Of a stretch of DNA of 64,000 nucleotides, positions 1 through 7,895 are shown piece after piece; the first letter of the stretch is position 1, and the number at the start of each line of letters is the position of its first letter. The notes under the pieces were generated by a model. It was not told the DNA's origin and did not search any database. It saw only the letters and a list, made by a program, of their open reading frames with translations. The translations under genes were made by a program, and so were the position numbers. Source of the DNA: CCY15215 sp039194995 (GTDB lineage Bacteria; Cyanobacteriota; Cyanobacteriia; Cyanobacteriales; Spirulinaceae); NCBI GenBank assembly GCA_039194995.1, contig JBCCVR010000002.1:26083-90082 (forward strand). The letters are read 5' to 3'.

Positions 1-258
1 AAAGGGAGAAATCTCATTAACGTCTCTTGTTTCTCGTTCTACTACAGGAGATTTAACCTTGTTTAAGCCTTCAATCCTTATCTGGGCGATCGCGGGGAGG
101 GTATTGGCAATCGCAAAAGGAATAATAGCCGCCCAACCCAGATTAATGGTACGCAATGGAGCTAAAATAGACTTGAGTAAAATAGGCTTGACTCGACTGG
201 GCTTTACAAACAGTCGAGTCGCCATACGCGAGATTTTTTGTAAGGTCAAATTCAACAT
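1..258 (-). CDS. N-terminal part of a secreted protein (runs off window)
   Basis: An open frame starts at an ATG whose first base is 258 on the minus strand and stays open for 86 codons to the window edge, so the gene is partial. The N-terminus is long and basic (many Arg/Lys in residues 8-36). It is followed by a hydrophobic stretch at about residues 40-58 ending in AIAQ, a typical cyanobacterial Sec signal-peptidase site. After that the chain turns charged. This suggests a periplasmic, outer-membrane or extracellular protein. The visible part has no recognisable domain, so no function is assigned. It is transcribed divergently from the nucleotide cyclase gene. Confidence 0.6.
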   Translation of the reverse strand, partial: MLNLTLQKISRMATRLFVKPSRVKPILLKSILAPLRTINLGWAAIIPFAIANTLPAIAQIRIEGLNKVKSPVVERETRDVNEISPF

Positions 259-655
259 GATTCGGACACCCTTATCGCAGCTAGATCCGTAAACTTTTTT
301 CAAAGTTTCTTATCCTTTCAATTTAGCGAATTCAAGCAAAACAAGGAGAGTAGACTGGTATTTTTGTGTCCTAAATTAGACAAAATTTATTATTTTTTCA
401 GATTTTTTTCGCTTTGAGATAATTTTTTTATCGTTTGCTCAAGATTTGTTACAGAGATGGCAAGGTCAGCGATCGCAAAATCAGAGTCAAAATTTTTTCT
501 CGCGAGTAGAAAAATACTCAAAAATGTCAGTGGGAAGGCACTGAGGCTGGCCGAGGAGAAATAATTGAGTACAGTAGATTAAAAGGAAAGACTTTCTCTT
601 CCTTTGCGTGCATCAATGGCTAGACTTAAACTCTCTCCCATCCCCTTACCCAACG
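259..655. other. AT-rich divergent intergenic region
   Basis: About 400 bases lie between the divergent secreted-protein and cyclase genes. The centre (about 360-440) is very T-rich. A GTG at 608 is in frame with the downstream cyclase and would add 16 residues, but that extension has no domain character. No clear Fur/Zur palindrome, riboswitch or terminator is visible. Confidence 0.5.
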
Positions 656-2299
656 ATGACCGAGCTAAAATTGCGCTTGCATATCGAGGGCAATCCCGAA
701 AGTATTGTCCCCGTCACGACCGACGAATTGATTATCGGTCGTCTACCCGAGTGCGATATTTGTCTTCCCTTCTCAGAAGTTTCCCGCAATCACAGTCGTT
801 TGTTTAGGGGGGCTGGTGGCAAATGGTTTGTTGAAGATATGGGAAGCACCAATGGAACGATTGTCAATCAAAATCTAATTGCGGCAGCTTGGGAACTGCA
901 AGCGGATGATGCCATTCAAATTGGCAATGCTTTTCTGTTCGTCTCGTTACGGGATTCCGAAATCACCAAAAGTACCGTCGCACGCGATCGCAATACCATT
1001 TTACGCAACGCGGAGGAACTGCAAAAGCAGTGGTTAAATGTCGATAAGGCCCATCCCGAGGAAGCGGATTCTCAAAGAGCGATCGCCAGGCTGCGCTATT
1101 TGGTGGAAATTTCCAAGGATCTCAGTTCTGCCGAATCCATCGAAGCGATCTTTGAAAAAGTCAAACGGGTTGTTTTCCAAGAAATTCCAGCCATTCAGCG
1201 TTTTACCTTATTAGTTGATGTTGAAGGCAATGGAGAATTGCAGCCCATCGAATCAGCTTCGCGGCAGAGTTTGGATTCATCGAAAACCCATACCTACAGT
1301 TGGATTGGTCGCAGTATTTGCAAGCGGGTTTTTGAAGAGAAAGTGGCGATTAAAACCGTCGACGCACAAGAAGACGAGCGTTTTGAAGGAGAACACAGCA
1401 TCTTAGCTAAGGGGATTCGCGGCGCTTTGGCAGTGCCGATTTGGGATCGCGATCGCGTAGTGGGAGTTCTCTATGCCGATGCCAGTTTAAAGCTGAAGGA
1501 GTCCGATGCCTTCGAAGATGAGGAAGATTTGAGCTTCTTTTCCACCCTTGCCAACCTCGTCGCCTATAGCGTCCAACGTTGGCTATTGACGCGCAAACTA
1601 CAGGAGGAGGCTAAAATTCGCCAACAATTGGAACGCTACCACTCTCCGGGGATCGTGCAACAGTTAATTGCGGTCGGTGCTTTAGAAAACGGTCGTCTCA
1701 AACCCAAAGAAGCAGAAATCAGCATTATTTTTGCCGATATTGTTGGATTTACCGATATGTCCGAAACCATGACCCCGAAACAAATCGCTCAGTTACTCGA
1801 TCGCTTTTTCGAGGAAATGTTGCAATACGTGTTCGCCCGAGGCGGGACGCTCGATAAGTTTATCGGCGATTGTATTATGGCTTTTTTTGGCGCACCGGAA
1901 CCCCAAGCGGATCATGCCGATCGCGCTGTGATGGCAGCCTTAGAAATGTTACAGCGTTTGGATCGCCTCAATGAGGCCAAAATCTTCAAGGAGATGGGAG
2001 TTGGACAGCCCTTACAGTTGCGCGTGGGAATTAATAGTGGTAAGGCTGTGGTAGGAGATGTCGGCAGTTATCAACGGGTAGACTATACGGTTTTAGGATC
2101 TACCGTTAATTTGGCTTCTCGTTTGGAAGTGAGTTGTCCGCCGAGCGAATGTACGATTTCCGAGGCAACCCACGCACTATTACATAAAAAAGAAGGGTTT
2201 TATTTGGTGGGCGAACGCAATTTTAAGGGCATTCATCGACGCATTCCCGTTTACCAAACGAGGAGAAACAAGAAAGACGCGATCGCTAAAGAGGCATAA
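656..2299 (+). CDS. FHA-GAF-class III adenylate/guanylate cyclase
   Basis: Predicted soluble nucleotide cyclase making cAMP or cGMP. ATG 656 is preferred over the in-frame GTG 608 because family-like sequence begins there. Domains in order (ATG numbering): FHA phosphothreonine-binding fold (about 25-90, with IIGRLPECDICLP and GSTNGT), GAF sensor (about 140-310), class III catalytic domain (about 350-530). Metal-binding aspartates are visible at D361 (FADIVGFTD) and D405 (IGD). The base-selecting Lys is K401. The second base-selecting position, Asp in mammalian adenylyl cyclases, is Thr478 (DYTVLG), and N485/R489 of the NLASR motif are kept. Lys plus Thr is the class IIIb pattern of Spirulina CyaC-type, bicarbonate-responsive adenylyl cyclases, so cAMP is the likely product. 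The FHA domain suggests coupling to Ser/Thr phosphorylation. The oxidoreductase gene at 2305 follows after 5 bases. Confidence 0.9.
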   Translation: MTELKLRLHIEGNPESIVPVTTDELIIGRLPECDICLPFSEVSRNHSRLFRGAGGKWFVEDMGSTNGTIVNQNLIAAAWELQADDAIQIGNAFLFVSLRDSEITKSTVARDRNTILRNAEELQKQWLNVDKAHPEEADSQRAIARLRYLVEISKDLSSAESIEAIFEKVKRVVFQEIPAIQRFTLLVDVEGNGELQPIESASRQSLDSSKTHTYSWIGRSICKRVFEEKVAIKTVDAQEDERFEGEHSILAKGIRGALAVPIWDRDRVVGVLYADASLKLKESDAFEDEEDLSFFSTLANLVAYSVQRWLLTRKLQEEAKIRQQLERYHSPGIVQQLIAVGALENGRLKPKEAEISIIFADIVGFTDMSETMTPKQIAQLLDRFFEEMLQYVFARGGTLDKFIGDCIMAFFGAPEPQADHADRAVMAALEMLQRLDRLNEAKIFKEMGVGQPLQLRVGINSGKAVVGDVGSYQRVDYTVLGSTVNLASRLEVSCPPSECTISEATHALLHKKEGFYLVGERNFKGIHRRIPVYQTRRNKKDAIAKEA

Positions 2300-2304
2300 C
2301 AAAT

Positions 2305-3414
2305 ATGAGTCAAAGGGTTCTAATTTTAGGCGGTTGCGGCAGAATTGGTCGCAGTATTGCCGACGATCTTTTAACACATACCCATTCTACTGTTATTGTT
2401 ACCAGTCGTCAGTTGAGAGGGGGGAGCATCGGGAGCGGAGGGAGAAGGGAGTTTTTGCAGTTGGATTTGGCCGATCGCGATCGCCTCTCTCAAGCGATTC
2501 GAAATTGCGATTTGGTTGTCCATTGTGCGGGACCGTTTGATTATCGCGATGCTTCGGTTTTGCAATCTTGCATTGAATTGGGGGTGAATTATCTCGATGT
2601 GAGCGATCGCCCTCCTTTTGTGAAAAAAGCGCTGACCTATCGAGAAGCGGCTCAAAAAGCGGGAGTCATGGCGATTTTAAGTACGGGGGTGTTTCCGGGA
2701 ATTTCTAACAGCATGGCACGCCTTGGGGTGGAGTCTTTGGATCGGGCAGAAAAAATTTATCTTGATTATGTCGTCGCGGGATCGGGAGGTGCGGGGGTTA
2801 CGGTGATGCGAACCACCTTTTTAGGCTTGCAACATCCTTTTCAGGCTTGGATTGACGGACAATGGCAAGAGGTTTTACCCTATAGCGATCGCGTTGTGAC
2901 CGACTTTCCCGAACCCTATGGAAAAGTGGGCGTTTATTGGTTTGAAGTGGCAGAAACTTATAGTTTAGTGGAATCGTTTCCTGACGTACAAACCGTGGTG
3001 ACAAAGTTTGGTTCGTTTCCGGGTTTTTACAATTATTTAACTTGGCTCACGGCTCGATTTGCTCCTTCATCTTGGTTACAGAAAAATATTGAATTTTTAT
3101 CCCGCAGTGCTTATAAAATGACCGAATTAACCGATCCTTTTAGTGGGGTTGGCATGGCAATGTCAGTTCGAGTTGAAGGCATGAAAGCAGGTCAAAAAAC
3201 AACCGCTTTTGTCAATTTTTTTCATCCTCATACCGCTACGGCTGCGGGATATGGAACGGGAAGTGTTGCGAGATCGCTTCTGATGGGAGAGTTAGATAAA
3301 CCGGGTGTTTGGCCGGTAGAACAAGCATTACCAACCGCTATTTTTCAACGGGAGATGGAAACGAGAAAGATTGCGCTCGAGGTGCGGCTGAGCGATCGCT
3401 ACGCCAATTTATAA
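2305..3414 (+). CDS. Saccharopine dehydrogenase-like NAD(P)-binding oxidoreductase
   Basis: A 369-residue protein with an N-terminal Rossmann fold. The dinucleotide-binding loop GGCGRIG is at residues 9-15, followed by a beta-alpha-beta pattern and a conserved region around VVHCAGPF typical of the saccharopine dehydrogenase/LOR-like family. The middle and C-terminal parts fit the substrate-domain insertion of that family. Cyanobacterial members are mostly uncharacterised, so lysine metabolism should not be assumed. The gene starts 5 bases after the cyclase stop and is probably co-transcribed with it. No missing glycine or frameshift is seen. Substrate unknown. Confidence 0.8.
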   Translation: MSQRVLILGGCGRIGRSIADDLLTHTHSTVIVTSRQLRGGSIGSGGRREFLQLDLADRDRLSQAIRNCDLVVHCAGPFDYRDASVLQSCIELGVNYLDVSDRPPFVKKALTYREAAQKAGVMAILSTGVFPGISNSMARLGVESLDRAEKIYLDYVVAGSGGAGVTVMRTTFLGLQHPFQAWIDGQWQEVLPYSDRVVTDFPEPYGKVGVYWFEVAETYSLVESFPDVQTVVTKFGSFPGFYNYLTWLTARFAPSSWLQKNIEFLSRSAYKMTELTDPFSGVGMAMSVRVEGMKAGQKTTAFVNFFHPHTATAAGYGTGSVARSLLMGELDKPGVWPVEQALPTAIFQREMETRKIALEVRLSDRYANL

Positions 3415-3438
3415 TAGGAAGAACCTAGATTTTTAATA

Positions 3439-3894
3439 ATGTACAATAAACAGTATAGATTAAACCAATTTCTGATTGATTTAGCAGCATTTTTTGAAAA
3501 ATACTACTCGCAAGGAGTGACTGAGATTGTCGTGACAGAAGAAGATCGATCTATTTTAATTACTTTCTCTGGTGATTGTCATTCTAGGATTGAATTAACT
3601 TCATGTGGTGAGGAAGTCATCATAACATTTTCTGAGTCTCATTGGCATATTGACAATTATAATGAACCATGTGATATGAATAAGATTTATTGGAATGCGA
3701 TTCATATAATTATGGATATTCTCGATCGCAAAATAGGAACATATTCGTTCTGGAATAATGATGTATATTTGGGAGGTGCATCTTTTGAACTTCCAATCGA
3801 AGAAGCGTTGTTATCTGCTAGAAATACATTTAAAAACACAAGTGAAATTCATGTGAAACGGTGGGGAAGTCCCACTGAAATTTACAAATATTGA
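3439..3894 (+). CDS. Hypothetical protein, 151 aa
   Basis: Soluble, acidic, mixed alpha/beta composition; no signal peptide, membrane segment or Cys/His metal motif. I do not recognise the family. The gene is AT-rich and has different codon use from the two genes before it, with only an isolated CGATCGC-type site, so it may be a recent arrival. It starts 24 bases after the upstream stop on the same strand. Small orphan proteins of this kind are sometimes immunity proteins, but nothing here proves that. Confidence 0.6.
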   Translation: MYNKQYRLNQFLIDLAAFFEKYYSQGVTEIVVTEEDRSILITFSGDCHSRIELTSCGEEVIITFSESHWHIDNYNEPCDMNKIYWNAIHIIMDILDRKIGTYSFWNNDVYLGGASFELPIEEALLSARNTFKNTSEIHVKRWGSPTEIYKY

Positions 3895-3924
3895 GAATTT
3901 ATAAATAATTGGCAAAATCTCCAA

Positions 3925-4416
3925 CTACTCGATCGCAATATTTTCCACAAATAATAATTCCTTACCGCGATCGCCATGCTTCATCCCGTAAACTTGCAAC
4001 TCATAGTTTCCGGGTTCTAAATCTGTTAGCATTCCATCAATGGAATAGTTGCAAGAACAGCGACAATACTGACCCTCATTCCGTTCGATAATCGTGATGA
4101 CATTATCGTTAACTTGACTGTCTAATTGAATATCCGCACAACAGGCATGCCCCAAACGATGGGAAAATAAAACCGTATTTTTTTTAACCTCAACCTGAAT
4201 ATCGGTGGGATAAAACTCATTTTTTAGGTTTTTCTGGGAACACGATCGCAAAAAATCATCCTCGCAACCCGTTACAGAGAAGGTCAACTGCGGTAATTCG
4301 TTCGCAACTGCTGCTGAAGTTGGATTAGAACTCGAAGTTTGACCTCGAACTGCTAACCCAAAACCCGAAGCGACAATTAAAGCAGGTGTTAAAAAAGAGA
4401 GGAGATATTTATGCAC
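3925..4416 (-). CDS. Secreted cysteine-rich hypothetical protein
   Basis: A 163-residue protein with an N-terminal signal peptide (about residues 1-26: short basic start, hydrophobic core ending near GLAVRGQ). The mature part contains seven cysteines in small clusters, including GHACCAD and YCRCSCNY, which suggests disulfides or a metal site in the periplasm or outside the cell. No Cys sits at a lipobox position. The gene is downstream of tldD-pmbA on the same strand but separated by a strong hairpin at 4543-4577, so it is probably its own unit. Function unknown. Confidence 0.65.
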   Translation of the reverse strand: MHKYLLSFLTPALIVASGFGLAVRGQTSSSNPTSAAVANELPQLTFSVTGCEDDFLRSCSQKNLKNEFYPTDIQVEVKKNTVLFSHRLGHACCADIQLDSQVNDNVITIIERNEGQYCRCSCNYSIDGMLTDLEPGNYELQVYGMKHGDRGKELLFVENIAIE

Positions 4417-4542
4417 GATACCGATCCCTTATTAAAAATTTTCAATGCGATGTATCAATCCCTTTAATTTCCCGATTGGAAGAATTGAGAGATTTATTGA
4501 ATTGTATAAGTCTTGGCCTATTTTTCTAACTATATACGACAA

Positions 4543-4577
4543 ATATCCCGATGGCTATTTTTATGTCATCGGGATAT
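4543..4577 (-). terminator. Hairpin downstream of pmbA
   Basis: Perfect 11-bp inverted repeat (ATATCCCGATG / CATCGGGATAT) around a 13-base AT-rich loop, between the pmbA stop and the secreted-protein gene. Probable transcription terminator of the tldD-pmbA unit. No long T-tract follows on the minus strand, so efficiency is uncertain. Confidence 0.5.
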
Positions 4578-4698
4578 ATTGAAAGGATGAAGAATTGCAG
4601 AAAGAGCGTAAAGAAGGAATGAAGAAGCAGAGAAACGCTGAATTTTCGAGGGAAAAAGGCAGTATTTCTTCTTTTTAACCTACTGCTCAATTCAATAA

Positions 4699-6063
4699 TT
4701 AATTCTCACTATTTTCTCCAGCATTCTCTCCCGTGATTGAAAGACTCTCAACCCAGATTCTCGGACAAACTCCCGAGGGGGTGAGTTCTGGTTCTTTTTC
4801 CACGTAAATAATAGATTTTAAGACTTCGCGAATATCTCCAGCAACGGTTCCAGAATCGATGCTGACGCGATCGCCTTTGTTGAGCAACCAACCATCAAAG
4901 GGGAGAGAAAAAGAGCCTTGCAGGGAATTTACACCTGCGTGGAGGGCATTTAATTCATCGATTAAGATGAGATTTTCTTCTTTTTCCAGTTGATATTCTT
5001 GTTCGGCGGGTTTCCCTTGAAACACATGATAAAAATGGGGACCGACAGTGATTTTTGCACCTAAATTAGCGTGTCCCGTCGGTTGGGTATTCATGCGTTT
5101 TGCCGTCCCCGCACTGTGTAAAAATCCCGTGAGGATGCCTTCGGTAATTAAGGGGGTGCGACGGGTGGGCGTGCCTTCCCCATCAAAGGTTTCTGCGGAG
5201 ACATTCTCTTGATGCAAAGCATCATCGCAAACAGATAATAGGGGGGAAGCGATCGCGTCTCCTAAAGATTCGGGAGTCGATAAACTTTGCTTGTCAAGAA
5301 TGCTTTGGGCATTGACCATGTTAGAAAATGCCCCCAATAAACTCAAAAAGGCTTCGGCGGAGAACACCACGCGATATTTCCCCGAAGGAACTTTTTGATA
5401 GTTTAAATGGCTGATGGTTTTTTCTGAGGCTTCTTGAATGCAGTCGGCGATCGCCAGTTCGTTCATACCCGGACTCATGCGAAAACTGCCAGCACTGCGG
5501 GGTTTTTTCCCTTCTTCGTCAGTTTTGGTATAGAGATAGACCATTGCATAGGTGCGTCCTTCTTCCCGCAATGCCCCTTCGCTGTTGAGGTAAAAGCGAT
5601 CGATATCCTGTTGGGACATACTGTTGTAGGGGACGCTTTCGATCGCCGGATGGGTCCCGAGTAACTGCTTTTCTGCGGCGAGTAACTTGGAAATGAGATC
5701 GGCGACGGGAACTTGACCGGCTTTATCGTATTTCACCTCGGGCAGAGGGTTGGTCGCTTCCGGGCTAAAATCGGGGATATTATCTTTGACCCCAAAAAAA
5801 CTCGCCTCGCAAGCGGTTTGCAATGCCAACTTAATGCCGTTGCGATCGATATCCGTGGTACTCGTCACCCCCACGGTATCGTTCTCATTCCAAACCCGAA
5901 CGATGACGCTAGAACGGTTGGAGGATTTGACTTGTTTGGGTTCGCCGCGATCGACTTGCACGTTGGTCGAGTCGATGGAAGACCCGTAGATATCGTATTT
6001 TTTGATGCCAAGCGATCGGGCGATATCCCCCGCATAGTTGGCTAATTCTCGAACTTGGATCAT
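4699..6063 (-). CDS. pmbA: TldD/PmbA family metallopeptidase-like subunit (TldE/PmbA type)
   Basis: A 454-residue protein of the TldD/PmbA (U62) family. It has no HExxxH zinc motif, as expected for the non-catalytic PmbA/TldE partner that forms a heterodimer with TldD. In known systems the TldD/TldE complex degrades unfolded or modified peptides, such as microcin leader processing and CcdA turnover. Family features include the GTPTRR region near residue 300 and a C-terminal GTVAGD segment. The gene lies 91 bases downstream of tldD on the same strand. The spacer contains a low-complexity AACAAAC-type repeat. The start ATG sits directly after that repeat. Confidence 0.88.
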   Translation of the reverse strand: MIQVRELANYAGDIARSLGIKKYDIYGSSIDSTNVQVDRGEPKQVKSSNRSSVIVRVWNENDTVGVTSTTDIDRNGIKLALQTACEASFFGVKDNIPDFSPEATNPLPEVKYDKAGQVPVADLISKLLAAEKQLLGTHPAIESVPYNSMSQQDIDRFYLNSEGALREEGRTYAMVYLYTKTDEEGKKPRSAGSFRMSPGMNELAIADCIQEASEKTISHLNYQKVPSGKYRVVFSAEAFLSLLGAFSNMVNAQSILDKQSLSTPESLGDAIASPLLSVCDDALHQENVSAETFDGEGTPTRRTPLITEGILTGFLHSAGTAKRMNTQPTGHANLGAKITVGPHFYHVFQGKPAEQEYQLEKEENLILIDELNALHAGVNSLQGSFSLPFDGWLLNKGDRVSIDSGTVAGDIREVLKSIIYVEKEPELTPSGVCPRIWVESLSITGENAGENSEN

Positions 6064-6065
6064 GT

Positions 6066-6104
6066 TCGTTGTTTGTGGTTCGTTGTTTGTTGTTTGTTGT
6101 TGGG
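6066..6104. repeat. Short tandem low-complexity repeat (TTGTTTG units)
   Basis: Imperfect tandem run of TTGTTTG/GTTCGTTG units just upstream of the pmbA start. A similar AACAAACAACGAA run occurs at 15943-15975. This resembles the short tandemly repeated sequences scattered in cyanobacterial genomes. It lies in the tldD-pmbA spacer and is not coding. Confidence 0.6.
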
Positions 6105-6154
6105 GAGAATTTTCCGACTTTTCTCCCCATCTTCCGACGCTTCCCTATCTCCTC

Positions 6155-7627
6155 TTATCGTCCGCCGACGGTGATGGAATCAACCTTAATATGGGGCTGT
6201 CCGACGGTGACGTAAACGCTACCGCTAATTGAGCCGCAAAAACCGGGGGCGAGGCTGAGATCGTCGGAACAGAGGGAAATTTTGTTCATAATTTCCTTGG
6301 CTTCTCCGATTAAAATTGCCCCTTTTAAAGGCTTGGTGACTTTTCCTTTTTCGATGAGATAGGCTTCGTCAACGCCAAAGTTAAATTCTCCCGTGGGACC
6401 GACGCTTCCGCCGCCCATTTTCTTGCAATAAATTCCTTTATCGATGGAAGCAAATAGGGCATCCAAACTGTAAGGACCGGGGGCAATGTAGGTATTCCGC
6501 ATCCGAGAAGCCGCCGCATAGGTATAGTTTTGACGGCGACCGCTGCCCGTGCGAGGATGTCCGGTACGCACGGATCCGGCGCGATCGGCGAGAAAGTTTT
6601 TCAAAATGCCATTTTCAATCAATAGGGTGCGTTGGGTGGGCATTCCTTCATCATCCATATCGAGAGATCCAAACGCATCTTCCGATCGCCCTTCATCCCA
6701 AGCCGTTAAGTTTTCATGGGCAATTTTTTCGCCTTTTTTATCTAGAAAAGGCGTTGTTTGCCGTTCGATTTGAGTGGTTTCTAATAAATGTCCGCAGGCT
6801 TCGTGGAAAATTACGCCGCCGAAGTGATTGGCCATAATAATCGGATAATTTCCCGATTCGACGTAATCTGCATAGAGCATTTTTCCGGCCGTTTCTGCCA
6901 ATTCTGCGGCGGTTTTTTCATAACCCCAATTGCGCAAGAAATCCGGATCGCTGGTATCGCCATCCCGCAAACCGTTGGAGGAACGATTTTCGCCATCGGC
7001 GCAGAGTAAATTCGAGCCTACCGTTTGTGTCAGGCGAATATCACGGGCAAATGTACCATCACTCGCAGCAATCATCACTTCTTGCCAATCCCGAGAATAC
7101 ATACTGCGGCGAGATTGAATATGAGAGGCTTTCTTTGCAAGTTGGTCGTTAGCCGCAAGTAAAATATCTCCCATTTCTTGCATGGTGCTACATTCGGGCA
7201 ACCATTTTTCCTTGTCTTTTGCGGCGGCATAGTCCCGAATCATTTCGAGGTAAATTTCGGGAACGTAAGCATTGGGAGAAGGTAGGTTCAATCCTAAAAT
7301 CGAGAGTCCTTTTTCAAGGGCAGTCTTCAAGCCATTAAAAGATAAATCGTTCGTGCTAACATAACAATCTCCTTTACCGCGAAATACTCGCACGCCAGCC
7401 CCTGTCGCCAATCGGGGGCTAATGCTGGTAATGGCATCTTCCTCTGCCAGACAACTGATATAGTTAGTTCGTTCTAGAAAAATCTCAATAAAGTCGGCTC
7501 CGGCTGCCCGTCCGAGTCCGAGAAGTGTTGAAAGGGGCGCTTCCCATGTAATATCAAAACATTCTGGGGTTGAGATGTATTGAAGGTCGGGCAATTCTTT
7601 GGTTAGTAGAAGCGTACTTGGAGACAT
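6155..7627 (-). CDS. tldD: TldD family zinc metallopeptidase
   Basis: A 490-residue catalytic partner of the TldD/TldE peptidase. The zinc motif HEACGH (HExxxH) is at residues 275-280 (first His codon at 6805-6803), preceded by the conserved ANHFGGVIF context. Downstream Gly-rich segments (GSGRRQNY, GEFNFGVDEAY) match the family. It is first in the tldD-pmbA pair on the minus strand. The enzyme is cytoplasmic. Nothing is truncated, and the length is normal for the family (about 480). Confidence 0.93.
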   Translation of the reverse strand: MSPSTLLLTKELPDLQYISTPECFDITWEAPLSTLLGLGRAAGADFIEIFLERTNYISCLAEEDAITSISPRLATGAGVRVFRGKGDCYVSTNDLSFNGLKTALEKGLSILGLNLPSPNAYVPEIYLEMIRDYAAAKDKEKWLPECSTMQEMGDILLAANDQLAKKASHIQSRRSMYSRDWQEVMIAASDGTFARDIRLTQTVGSNLLCADGENRSSNGLRDGDTSDPDFLRNWGYEKTAAELAETAGKMLYADYVESGNYPIIMANHFGGVIFHEACGHLLETTQIERQTTPFLDKKGEKIAHENLTAWDEGRSEDAFGSLDMDDEGMPTQRTLLIENGILKNFLADRAGSVRTGHPRTGSGRRQNYTYAAASRMRNTYIAPGPYSLDALFASIDKGIYCKKMGGGSVGPTGEFNFGVDEAYLIEKGKVTKPLKGAILIGEAKEIMNKISLCSDDLSLAPGFCGSISGSVYVTVGQPHIKVDSITVGGR

Positions 7628-7895
7628 AGTTAGTCAATAAACTGTGCTAAAGGTCGATTGAGTTATAAACCCTTCCTTGGCGAGGAATCGCAGCGATCGC
7701 AACCTTGATGTTTGGAGAAAGCCACCAACATTGGATTGGGAGATATCGCCCCAAAGATGCGATCGCACTTTGTCCAGTTTAACAAAATCCTCTGATTTTC
7801 CAACCCCGCAAAACCTGTAGTATTGCAAATTACGAATTAAATTTGGCAAATCTGTCATTGGGAGTAGAGTTTAAGTATTGAAAATCGGCTGTTAT

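Noticed and set aside
7634..7858. Open frame of 74 codons on the minus strand upstream of tldD
   Set aside because: No family character, no signal peptide, and it contains HIP1 sites as in other non-coding spacers; treated as intergenic.
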